Both the position numbers and the translations under genes were made by a program. From Lentisphaerota bacterium (lineage in GTDB: Bacteria; Verrucomicrobiota; Lentisphaeria; Oligosphaerales; Oligosphaeraceae): 5,911 bases of DNA. Of the stretch, positions 1-5,810 are shown piece by piece. Numbering within the stretch: position 1 is the first letter of the stretch; the number at the start of each line of letters is the position of its first letter. Below the pieces are notes generated by a model. It saw only the letters and a program-made list of their open reading frames with translations. It did no database searches and had not been told where the DNA came from. The DNA lies in assembly GCA_012800625.1 (NCBI GenBank), contig JAAZIY010000017.1:1-5911 (forward strand), read 5' to 3'.

Positions 1-43
1 CGTTTTGGTTTGTTGGGAAAAGGGAGCCGGACAAAGCAAAAAA

Positions 44-147
44 ACTCGATGAAATAGCATGAAAAAAGCAAATTTTCTGCTAAAATTCTAATTTTCGACG
101 AAGACTACTTGGTGTGTCTTAGTGTAGCTTCGTGTGTCTTTGTGTCC
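44..147 (+). repeat. Degenerate interspersed repeat, left copy
   Basis: Positions 44-125 align without any gap to 5811-5892 near the other end of the window, with 62 of 82 bases identical by hand count. The best conserved blocks are the start (ACTCGATGAAAT against ACTTGATGAAAT), GACGAAGAC at 97-105, and the end, where CTTAGTGT (118-125) is identical. After 125 the left copy continues into CTTCGTGTGTCTTTGTGTCC (128-147), which belongs to the same TTNGTGTCC motif family found in every gap of this window. The repeat lies outside any gene, carries no open frame and has no terminal inverted repeats that I can see. It could be a diverged small mobile element or a structured intergenic element; the sequence does not say which. 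Confidence 0.7.
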
Positions 148-150
148 AAA

Positions 151-179
151 CTCCTCCCTGCTCCCGTTCCCACTCCCCC
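151..179. other. Polypyrimidine tract containing an anti-Shine-Dalgarno sequence
   Basis: Of 29 bases, 26 are C or T on the + strand, directly after the left repeat. Within it TCCTCC (152-157) is the exact reverse complement of GGAGGA (299-304), the core of the ribosome binding site of the next gene. If the transcript starts upstream of 150, the two could pair and hide the binding site. Only six pairs are possible without extension, so regulation is conjecture. Confidence 0.35.
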
Positions 180-296
180 GGTTTGACGAAGTTCTGGCAC
201 TCTATGGGGCCCGGCTTCTTGCATTCGGAAGGTTCAACCGTTAGCTTAGAGGCTGTCCAACATATTGCCTGCTTAGCTTTTGAGCATAGTCTAAAA

Positions 297-303
297 AAGG
301 AGG
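297..303 (+). promoter_or_regulatory. Strong ribosome binding site for the hexosaminidase gene
   Basis: AAGGAGG ends seven bases before the ATG at 311, which is ideal spacing. It fixes the start at 311 rather than at the in-frame ATG at 320 (Met4), which would sit 16 bases away. It is by far the strongest Shine-Dalgarno sequence of the three genes in the window. Confidence 0.85.
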
Positions 304-310
304 AAAACTC

Positions 311-2188
311 ATGTCAGCAATGCAACTACGCTTGGCTCAATTGGATTTGGCTCGACAAATGGAGACGCCGCAGTTTATCTGCGACTTTATTGACTTTGCG
401 GCGCGCTGCCAGTATAACGGCATTATGCTTTATCTGGAAGACCGCATCCGTACTGCTTCGTATCCATATCCGACTGCGGAGGAAAGTTATAGCGAGGAAC
501 AGATACGCTCGCTGCTGGCCTACGCAGAGCAGAAAGGCATTGAACTGTTCCCCTGCGTGTCAACCCTGGGACATGCCGAACGTTTTCTGAGACATAAGCC
601 GCTGCAGCATCTAGCGGAACTGCAGGGTGATATGAAAGGACGCTTCGGCGGCAGCCACAAAGACGCATTCTGCCCTAAGCATCCTGAGTTTTACCCCTTT
701 ATGGAAGCCTATTTACATGAGGTGGCCGCGCTTTTCCCCTCGCCATATTTTCATGCCGGACTCGACGAGGTCTGGGATTTCAATCTCTGTCCGCGCTGCC
801 GGGCTGACGCGGCAGACCATTTGGCGGAGGCGCGCCTCTTTCTACAGCACATTGAGCGGATTCACGCCTGCCTGAAAAAGGCTGGCAAGCGTATGCTAAT
901 GTGGTCAGACATGTTTGACAACTATAGGAACATAATTCAGGATCTGCCCCCTGACATAATCATGGTCGATTGGCAATACCAGCAGGATGTGCGCTCATAT
1001 CAGGGGCATCTGCTTGATATCAGCGAGGAAGACCGCATTGCGCTCAATGAAAAACATGGCTTGGAGACCATCATTGCACCCTCGGTCAGCAGCATAGGGA
1101 ACCTGCGTTCCTTTATCGAGTACGCGGAAAACCGCAAAGTGCTGGGCTGCTTGGTAACCTCCTGGGAGAAAAAACTTTCTTTCTATCAGCGCAGCTTGCC
1201 TAATTTTGCCTATGCGGGTTTTTTGATGAGCGGGCTGTCCGAAGAAGAGGCCGTACAAGCCATGATGCAGGAGCTTTTCGGAGCACAGGATAAGCTTTTC
1301 GAAGCCGGAATCAAGCAAGGCATGACTGGCGGATTCAGAAACCACTTTGCTCAGCTCTCTGAAAGCCGCCTGTTTAGTAGAAATTTTTTCGGTCTGCCTT
1401 ATGCCTTGATGCAGACCGACGAGTGGCTCTATCATTTCCTGCAGCATTATCTGCCTCAGATCAAAAAAGAAGCTGGCCGTCAAGTCTGTAAAGACATGCT
1501 CCTTTCGCTGCGTCAAAAAAGACTGGCGCAAAGTTTGAAAAAACTGTTTCACGACTCATTGGACCGCGGCCTGAGCGCCGAGCGCAGGGCTGGCATCAAG
1601 CGGATTTTCGTTGAAATCGAGCAGGTGCTGGCGGAGTTGGAAAATGAGTGGGAGCAAAAGCGTCCCGGCATAGTGCCAAACAGCTTTACTGAAATCAAAG
1701 CCGGGCTGATGGAAAAGCTGTCTAAAAACCTGGACTCCTTGGAGCAATGCGCCTTTCTGCGCCTGCGCTGCTGCGCTCCCGACCAGTTTATTGTGCAGCC
1801 GGTCTCCATTTTTTTGTGCTGCGATAGTCTTTGGCACAAGATTTTCCAGGAAAATCTCAAGCCAGACAGCTCTGAGACCGCCTTGTTTGAGAGATTCATC
1901 CCTTTTAAGCCCAGCTTGGAGCGACCCGAGGCGCTCCGTTTTGAGCTTTCAGGGCTGGGCGGACGCGGTCTTTGCTACGCCGAGCTACGGTATCCTGACG
2001 GCAGAGTATTTGTTCCCGAGGCGGTCAGCGCCGTCGGCGGCATCGTCGAGCATCCTGAACACATGCTTGACAACGATGTCAACTGGGCTTGGTTCGGCAA
2101 ACAGTCCAGCAAAGAAGCCTTTCAAAGCCCGGCTCTGTCCGCCTTGAGGCACACGCTGATTTTGAGCCTCAAAGAACGACGCCCTTGA
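311..2188 (+). CDS. Family 20-type beta-N-acetylhexosaminidase, cytoplasmic (625 aa)
   Basis: Likely exo-hydrolase removing terminal beta-linked GlcNAc or GalNAc from short glycans in the cytoplasm. Seen: an (alpha/beta)8-type stretch from about residue 5 to 320 with GH20 landmarks. These are a YLED strand end (41-44), STLGHAERFL (84-93), the signature FHAGLDEVW (147-155) with the catalytic pair Asp152-Glu153, MWSDMF (197-202), VDWQYQ (219-224) and TSWE (283-286). Known of the family: the Glu is the acid/base and the Asp orients the substrate 2-acetamido group, which acts as nucleophile. There is no signal peptide, and the N-terminal GH20b domain of secreted enzymes is absent. Overall length resembles intracellular enzymes of the pneumococcal GH20C type, from memory. 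Residues about 380-625 form a Lys/Arg-rich helical part and a beta-rich tail that I cannot assign. A Cys160-Pro-Arg-Cys163 pair follows the active-site motif. Specificity (GlcNAc against GalNAc) cannot be read from sequence. Confidence 0.88.
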   Translation: MSAMQLRLAQLDLARQMETPQFICDFIDFAARCQYNGIMLYLEDRIRTASYPYPTAEESYSEEQIRSLLAYAEQKGIELFPCVSTLGHAERFLRHKPLQHLAELQGDMKGRFGGSHKDAFCPKHPEFYPFMEAYLHEVAALFPSPYFHAGLDEVWDFNLCPRCRADAADHLAEARLFLQHIERIHACLKKAGKRMLMWSDMFDNYRNIIQDLPPDIIMVDWQYQQDVRSYQGHLLDISEEDRIALNEKHGLETIIAPSVSSIGNLRSFIEYAENRKVLGCLVTSWEKKLSFYQRSLPNFAYAGFLMSGLSEEEAVQAMMQELFGAQDKLFEAGIKQGMTGGFRNHFAQLSESRLFSRNFFGLPYALMQTDEWLYHFLQHYLPQIKKEAGRQVCKDMLLSLRQKRLAQSLKKLFHDSLDRGLSAERRAGIKRIFVEIEQVLAELENEWEQKRPGIVPNSFTEIKAGLMEKLSKNLDSLEQCAFLRLRCCAPDQFIVQPVSIFLCCDSLWHKIFQENLKPDSSETALFERFIPFKPSLERPEALRFELSGLGGRGLCYAELRYPDGRVFVPEAVSAVGGIVEHPEHMLDNDVNWAWFGKQSSKEAFQSPALSALRHTLILSLKERRP

Positions 2189-2245
2189 AGTGCCCAGCAT
2201 TGCAGAGAGAGTTCCCAAAAGACGATAAACAGGATCGTGGGCACT
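2189..2245 (+). other. Inverted repeat directly after the hexosaminidase stop codon
   Basis: AGTGCCCA (2189-2196) and TGGGCACT (2238-2245) are perfect 8-base inverted arms around a 41-base loop. The loop ends with a smaller hairpin, CGAT (2223-2226) with ATCG (2234-2237). The first arm starts at the base after TGA. GTGCCC (2190-2195) could instead pair with a second GGGCAC at 2256-2261, so two folds compete. No T-run follows, so this is not a classical terminator; it might protect the 3' end or be chance. Confidence 0.4.
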
Positions 2246-2268
2246 CAAACACAGGGGGCACACTTAAG

Positions 2269-2299
2269 CGGCTGCTCCTAGAAGCACCGAACCCTTTTT
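2269..2299 (+). terminator. Candidate intrinsic terminator after the hexosaminidase gene
   Basis: A stem of seven pairs with one bulged C (CGG-C-TGCT at 2269-2276 against AGCACCG at 2283-2289) closes a six-base loop, and five T follow at 2295-2299. The T-run begins five bases past the stem and is short, so the terminator would be modest. It lies about 80 bases after the stop codon and 87 bases before dinB, which fits separate transcription of the two genes. Confidence 0.45.
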
Positions 2300-2343
2300 A
2301 GACTTTGGTCTGCGTGCATTCCTAATAGAAGGGTATATTTATA

Positions 2344-2352
2344 TTCGTGTCC
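2344..2352 (+). repeat. TTCGTGTCC motif, gap between hexosaminidase and dinB
   Basis: An exact TTCGTGTCC, identical to the one at 3624-3632 and one base off the copies at 139-147 and 5886-5894. It sits 33 bases upstream of the dinB start, within the AT-rich stretch that would hold the dinB promoter. The longer repeat seen at the window ends is not recognisable around it. Confidence 0.5.
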
Positions 2353-2385
2353 GCCTGCGCTCTTTATGCGAAGTAGTATTTTCCA

Positions 2386-3603
2386 ATGGCTGTCCACTCA
2401 AAAAATCATATATTGCATCTGGATATGGATGCCTTTTTTGCTTCGGTTGAGCAATTGGATCATCCCGAGTTGCGCGGCAAGCCGGTGATAGTTGGCTCGG
2501 CGCCGGACAAGCGCGGGGTGGTGGCCACCTGCTCATATGAGGCGCGGAGATTCGGTGTGCATTCGGCCATGCCTTCGCAGACCGCCTTCAAGCTCTGCCC
2601 ACAGGGGATTTTTGTGCCGGGCCGCCACGAGAGATACGAGGAGGTATCCGGACAAATCCGCGGTTTTTTTTATGACTTGACCCCCTTTGTCGAGATGACC
2701 TCCATTGATGAGGCTTTTCTGGATTTGCAGGGAGTGCATCATATCGCGGACCCGGTAGCAGCGGCAATTGGCCTGCAAAAGCGCATCCGCGAGGAACTTG
2801 GCTTAAGCTCATCGGTGGGCGTGGCCAGTAATATGTTCCTGGCCAAGCTGGCCAGCGAAATGCAGAAGCCCAATGGACTGACTGTGATGCCCGAGGAGCA
2901 AAGCCGCATAGTGGACTTGCTGGCCCCCATGCCAGTGCAGAAAATTTACGGGGTGGGGCAAAAAACCGCCCAATTGCTGGAGAGCTACGGACTCAAGTTG
3001 ATCGCGGATGTGCAGAAAACCCCCTTGGATCTGCTGGTGAAATTACTGGGGGCCGCCACTGGCCGGCATTTGCATCTGCTTTCGCATGGCCAGGATGAGC
3101 GCCAGGTGCAGCGCGAACCAGCCTTGCCCAAGTCGATTTCGCGCGAGGAGACCTTTGCCGAGGACTGTAACGACATGGAAACAGTGCGGAATTGCCTCTT
3201 GCGGCTTTGCGAGGAGGTTGGCGCACGCCTGCGAGCAGAAGGACTGCTGGCCGGCTGCGCAAGGCTGAAATTGCGTTTTCAGGACTTTCGCAGCATAACA
3301 AGGCAAATGTCGTTGCAGCCCGCCAGTCAAGCCGACCGCGTTCTCTTGAATGCCGCAGCAAGCCTGTTTCAACAAAGCCTAAGCAGGGAGCCTGTGCGCC
3401 TGGTCGGCTTCGGCGTAAGCCAACTGCAAGACAGCGCGGAGACGCCGAGCGAGAAACCACGGCAGTTGCTGCTTTTCCCCGAGCCGGAAAAAGAAGCGCC
3501 GCAGGCCAACTCCAGGGATGCTTCTTTGGACAAAGCCGTCGATGAGCTGCGACAAAAATTCGGCACTGCTTCACTGAAGCGGGGTTTTACCGACAAGGGC
3601 TAA
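2386..3603 (+). CDS. dinB: DNA polymerase IV, Y-family translesion polymerase (405 aa)
   Basis: Error-prone polymerase that copies past damaged template bases and extends misaligned ends; it acts at stalled forks through the sliding clamp. Seen in order: HLDMDAFFASVE (11-22) with metal-binding Asp13 and the steric-gate aromatic Phe18; the fingers motif YEARRFGVHSAMP (51-63); SIDEAFLD (106-113) with catalytic Asp108-Glu109; SVGVASNMFLAKLAS (143-157); and the helix-hairpin-helix region KIYGVGQKT (186-194). A little-finger domain spans about 250-345. QLLLF (360-364) fits the clamp-binding consensus QLxLF and is followed by a 41-residue tail ending in a DELRQKFG-type segment (386-393) common in this family. 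All catalytic residues are present and the length is normal or slightly long. The start at 2386 is the first ATG after an in-frame stop at 2374. No Shine-Dalgarno sequence is visible and I see no LexA box, so SOS control is not supported. Confidence 0.96.
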   Translation: MAVHSKNHILHLDMDAFFASVEQLDHPELRGKPVIVGSAPDKRGVVATCSYEARRFGVHSAMPSQTAFKLCPQGIFVPGRHERYEEVSGQIRGFFYDLTPFVEMTSIDEAFLDLQGVHHIADPVAAAIGLQKRIREELGLSSSVGVASNMFLAKLASEMQKPNGLTVMPEEQSRIVDLLAPMPVQKIYGVGQKTAQLLESYGLKLIADVQKTPLDLLVKLLGAATGRHLHLLSHGQDERQVQREPALPKSISREETFAEDCNDMETVRNCLLRLCEEVGARLRAEGLLAGCARLKLRFQDFRSITRQMSLQPASQADRVLLNAAASLFQQSLSREPVRLVGFGVSQLQDSAETPSEKPRQLLLFPEPEKEAPQANSRDASLDKAVDELRQKFGTASLKRGFTDKG

Positions 3604-3615
3604 TTGATTATCAAT
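3603..3615. other. Perfect 13-base palindrome at the dinB stop codon
   Basis: ATTGAT-T-ATCAAT: six-base arms around a single central T, beginning at the last base of the dinB TAA. It resembles an FNR-type TTGAT/ATCAA site, but the arms are separated by one base instead of four, so that identification fails. It may be an operator for the next gene, but at 150 bases from that start the case is weak. Confidence 0.3.
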
Positions 3616-3641
3616 GCTTTGTCTTCGTGTCCAAAAAACGG
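3616..3641 (+). repeat. TTCGTGTCC motif with A-run, gap between dinB and the third gene
   Basis: The sequence around TTCGTGTCC (3624-3632) is followed by six A and a C. Positions 3624-3641 match 5790-5807 at 15 of 18 bases, and GTGTCCAAA (3627-3635) is identical to 142-150. It is thus a partial copy of the same repeat family as the two window-end copies. A GTG inside it (3627) opens the frame of the third gene, but that is not taken as the start. Confidence 0.55.
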
Positions 3642-3691
3642 GCCGGCGCCTGGGTCTGGGCTTGTTTGCCCTATCTTGTCGGTTTTTTTGG
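3631..3691. other. Imperfect A-run/T-run inverted repeat in the dinB downstream gap
   Basis: CCAAAAAAC (3631-3639) can pair with GTTTTTTTGG (3682-3691) as nine pairs with one bulged T. The enclosed 42 bases include a short GGGC/GCCC hairpin (3658-3671). The layout, A-run before and T-run after, is that of a two-way terminator, but the GC part is short and not next to the T-run. Termination of dinB transcripts here is possible and unproven. Confidence 0.25.
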
Positions 3692-3704
3692 GCCACGGCA
3701 TTAT
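3676..3704 (+). promoter_or_regulatory. Possible promoter of the third gene
   Basis: TTGTCG (3676-3681) and CATTAT (3699-3704) each match the sigma-70 consensus at four of six positions with the ideal 17-base spacer, about 60 bases before the start codon. A TATATT at 3713-3718 is an alternative -10 without a good -35. The region is otherwise AT-rich and non-coding. Confidence 0.28.
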
Positions 3705-3753
3705 TATCGCTGTATATTAAACCGCTCTTCGTTTATTTGTCTACCCATTTGCC

Positions 3754-3757
3754 AGGA
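3754..3757 (+). promoter_or_regulatory. Ribosome binding site deciding the start of the third gene
   Basis: AGGA ends seven bases before the ATG at 3765. The frame stays open 46 codons further up to a GTG at 3627, but that codon lies inside an intergenic repeat motif with no binding site. The extension encodes no recognisable family sequence, whereas homology-like sequence begins right after the ATG at 3765. Confidence 0.6.
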
Positions 3758-3764
3758 ACTCCTT

Positions 3765-5726
3765 ATGTCTCTCAAGATCAAGTATGCGCTTTTTTATGAT
3801 TTTCACACCAGCAGCCTGATCCCTGATTTAGGCAAGGATTTTGATGTTGAGCGATTCACAGACAATCTGCTTGCCTGCGGGGTTGACTTCATCACCTGGC
3901 ATGCGCGCTGCAACCAGGGCAACGCCTACTACGATACCGCCTGCGGATACAAACACCCTGGCCTGACATATGACCTCTTCGGTGAAATCCTGCGCTCCTG
4001 CAAGGCAAAAGGCATACGCGTCAGCGCATATTTCAACGGTGCGCTAAGCGACGAAGAGCTTATCCGGCACCGCGATTGGATGCGCATTGCGCCGGATGGA
4101 CGCAGCATCAGCGAAAACCGCATCAGCCCATATATGCGCTGCACCTGCTATAACTCGCCTTTTCGCGAGCATCTCAAGAATATGGTGCGCGAACTGGCCC
4201 AGACGCTGGCTCCGGACGGCTTCTTCTTTGACTGCATGAGCAAGCAGCTCACCTGTATCTGCCCTTACTGCATGCGCGAAATGCAGGCACGTGGCATAGA
4301 CTACAACAAGCGCAGCGAGCTGGAGGCCTTCACCGGCGAATCAGTGCTGCGCCTGGCAAAAGAGCTGCATGCCCTGATCAAAGACATATTGCCGCAGGCC
4401 ATGTTTTTTCTTAACGGCAGCATGGTCGAGGAAATGCAGGGATACAACTCGCATTTCGAGAGCGAAAGCCTGCCTACCGTGCCGGGACTGGGCTACGACT
4501 TCCTGCCGGTGCAGGCACATTATCTGCGAAACGTGGCCCAGGGAGCACCAGTGCTTAATATGCCGGCACGCTTCTATGACTGGGGAGACTTCGGCGGACT
4601 GCGCAAAGAGGAGGCCCTGGAATTCGACCTCTTCTATGGCCTGGCCAACGGCATGCGGCCAAATGTGGGCGGTCACTGGCACCCGCGCGGCGATGCCGAC
4701 CAGCCGGTCTTTGACCTGCTGAAAAAGGTCTATAACAATATGCAGCAATATGACCAATGGTGCGACGAGGCCAGTAACAAGCCCGAAATCGGCGTCGTTT
4801 TTACTCAAAGCGAAGAAAATGTGCTGCGCAGCAACCAGGAATTACGGGCGGCGGTGCGCATGCTCTCCGAACTCAAATACCAGTTCGATGTGCTCACCGA
4901 GGGCGCAGACTGGGAGGGCTATAAGATATTGCTGCTGCCTGACAAGATCCTGCTCTCGGAGCAGAGCCAGGCCCGTCTGCAAAAGCATTTGGACCAGGGC
5001 GGGCGCATTATTGCCAGTGGCGAGTCCGGCCTGGATCTGCAGCGCCAGGGCTTCGTCCTGCCCGCCTGGCCGGTGGAATACCGCGGCGCCAGCGGGATAG
5101 ACCCGGTATATTTTGAGTCCACCGGGCCTTTTGCCCAGGGTCTGCCTGAGATGCCCCTGTCGCTGTATGCGCAGGCGCTGGCGGTGCGTCTCAAGCCCGG
5201 GGCCGAGCTAAGCATGGAGATCATCAAGCCCTATATGAACCGCGGTTTTGACGGCCTGCGCAGTCATTTTTATACGCCGCCGCAGGAAAAGAGCGGACTG
5301 CCTTTCCTGGCTCTCAACCCTCAGGTGGCCTACTTCAGCGGGCGCATCTTCGCAGGCTACTTTGAGCGTTCGCCTTATCAGCTGCGCCTGCTGTTGGGCA
5401 ATGTTATCGAGCACTTTCACCCGCGTCCCATGCTGCGCGCCCCGGGTCTGCCCAGCTTTGCCCGCGCCTTCGTGCAGCAGAACGGCAATATGCGCCTGCT
5501 CCACATCCTTGCCTATGCCCCAGAGCTGCGCGGCAACGCGGTGGCCCTCGAGGACCGCGCCACGCTTGTCAACCAGGAGCTGGCTCTGCGCATCGACGCG
5601 GACGAGGTAAAATGCGTCTATCTGGCTCCGCACCGCCAGGAGCTGGAGTTTCGCCTGGAGGATGGCTACTGCCATTTCACGCTGGCGCAGATGCAGGGCT
5701 ACGCCCTGATTGTAGTCGAAGCATAG
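3765..5726 (+). CDS. GHL6/GH151-like glycosidase, possible alpha-L-fucosidase (653 aa)
   Basis: Probable cytoplasmic glycoside hydrolase; fucose removal is the best guess. Seen: a barrel domain at about 1-335 with DFITWHAR (41-48), a YYDT/HPGLTYDLF segment (56-72), KGIRVSAYFNG (82-92), DWMRIAPDGR (104-113), DGFFFD (151-156), CPYC (166-169), FESESLP (231-237), WGDFGGLR (273-280) and GGHWHPRGD (302-310). A Rossmann-like domain follows (about 340-425, from EIGVVFTQSEEN to a GGRIIASGE turn), of the beta-galactosidase-trimerization type, then a beta-rich C-terminal part. This order matches proteins annotated as GHL6 plus trimerization domain and, from memory, GH151 alpha-L-fucosidases such as Blon_0346. 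Asp156 as nucleophile and Glu232 or Glu234 as acid/base are inferred, not known. No signal peptide. Start chosen by the ribosome binding site at 3754. Another glycosidase specificity (for example galactosidase) is possible. Confidence 0.72.
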   Translation: MSLKIKYALFYDFHTSSLIPDLGKDFDVERFTDNLLACGVDFITWHARCNQGNAYYDTACGYKHPGLTYDLFGEILRSCKAKGIRVSAYFNGALSDEELIRHRDWMRIAPDGRSISENRISPYMRCTCYNSPFREHLKNMVRELAQTLAPDGFFFDCMSKQLTCICPYCMREMQARGIDYNKRSELEAFTGESVLRLAKELHALIKDILPQAMFFLNGSMVEEMQGYNSHFESESLPTVPGLGYDFLPVQAHYLRNVAQGAPVLNMPARFYDWGDFGGLRKEEALEFDLFYGLANGMRPNVGGHWHPRGDADQPVFDLLKKVYNNMQQYDQWCDEASNKPEIGVVFTQSEENVLRSNQELRAAVRMLSELKYQFDVLTEGADWEGYKILLLPDKILLSEQSQARLQKHLDQGGRIIASGESGLDLQRQGFVLPAWPVEYRGASGIDPVYFESTGPFAQGLPEMPLSLYAQALAVRLKPGAELSMEIIKPYMNRGFDGLRSHFYTPPQEKSGLPFLALNPQVAYFSGRIFAGYFERSPYQLRLLLGNVIEHFHPRPMLRAPGLPSFARAFVQQNGNMRLLHILAYAPELRGNAVALEDRATLVNQELALRIDADEVKCVYLAPHRQELEFRLEDGYCHFTLAQMQGYALIVVEA

Positions 5727-5789
5727 GGAGAAGACTACAAGACACTGCTCTAATGCATCCTACCCCCGCTGTTATTTTTAGATAATGAT

Positions 5790-5807
5790 TTCGTCCCCAA
5801 AAAACTG
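5790..5807 (+). repeat. Partial TTCGT-A-run motif before the right repeat copy
   Basis: It matches 3624-3641 at 15 of 18 positions, differing at the two bases after TTCGT and at the next-to-last base. It lies three bases before the right copy of the longer repeat, so a partial unit and a longer unit adjoin here. The 63 bases between the third gene's stop codon and this point hold no gene and no clear terminator. Confidence 0.45.
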
Positions 5808-5810
5808 AAA

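Larger units (their letters stand above)
1..310. other. Non-coding 5' region upstream of the hexosaminidase gene
   Basis: No convincing gene lies here. The only open frame of note (GTG at 132, running into 311-590 out of frame) is low-complexity in composition, has no ribosome binding site and overlaps the real gene. The stretch contains an AT-rich start, a degenerate interspersed repeat (44-147), a C/T-rich tract (151-179), a 7-base direct repeat TTAGCTT (241-247 and 273-279, 32 bases apart) and the ribosome binding site at 297-303. A TTGACG at 183-188 resembles a -35 box but has no matching -10 at normal spacing, so no promoter is called. Confidence 0.7.

Noticed and set aside
183..208. Promoter with -35 TTGACG and -10 TATGGG before the hexosaminidase gene
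   Set aside because: The -35 is good, but the spacer is only 14 bases and the -10 is poor.
132..590. GTG-initiated open frame of 152 codons overlapping the start of the hexosaminidase gene
   Set aside because: No ribosome binding site, biased low-information composition, begins inside a repeat and overlaps a well-supported gene in another frame.
2305..2345. dinB promoter with TATATT at 2334-2339 or 2340-2345
   Set aside because: AT-rich -10-like words are present, but no -35-like hexamer lies at 16-18 bases from either, so no specific promoter can be called.
2993..3574. Antisense open frame of 193 codons within dinB
   Set aside because: Composition is Arg/Ala/Ser-rich as expected for the shadow of a GC-rich gene; it shows no domain or start signal, and dinB is certain on the other strand.
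3604..3614. FNR-like site TTGAT...ATCAA
   Set aside because: The half-sites are one base apart, whereas FNR sites need four; kept only as a palindrome.
3614..3799. Small 61-codon hydrophobic frame in the dinB downstream gap
   Set aside because: It resembles a small membrane protein superficially, but has no ribosome binding site, begins in a repeat and runs into the third gene out of frame.
4341..4808. Antisense open frame of 155 codons within the third gene (also a similar one at 5208-5675)
   Set aside because: Shadow frames of a strongly supported gene, with no recognisable motif and no upstream signals.
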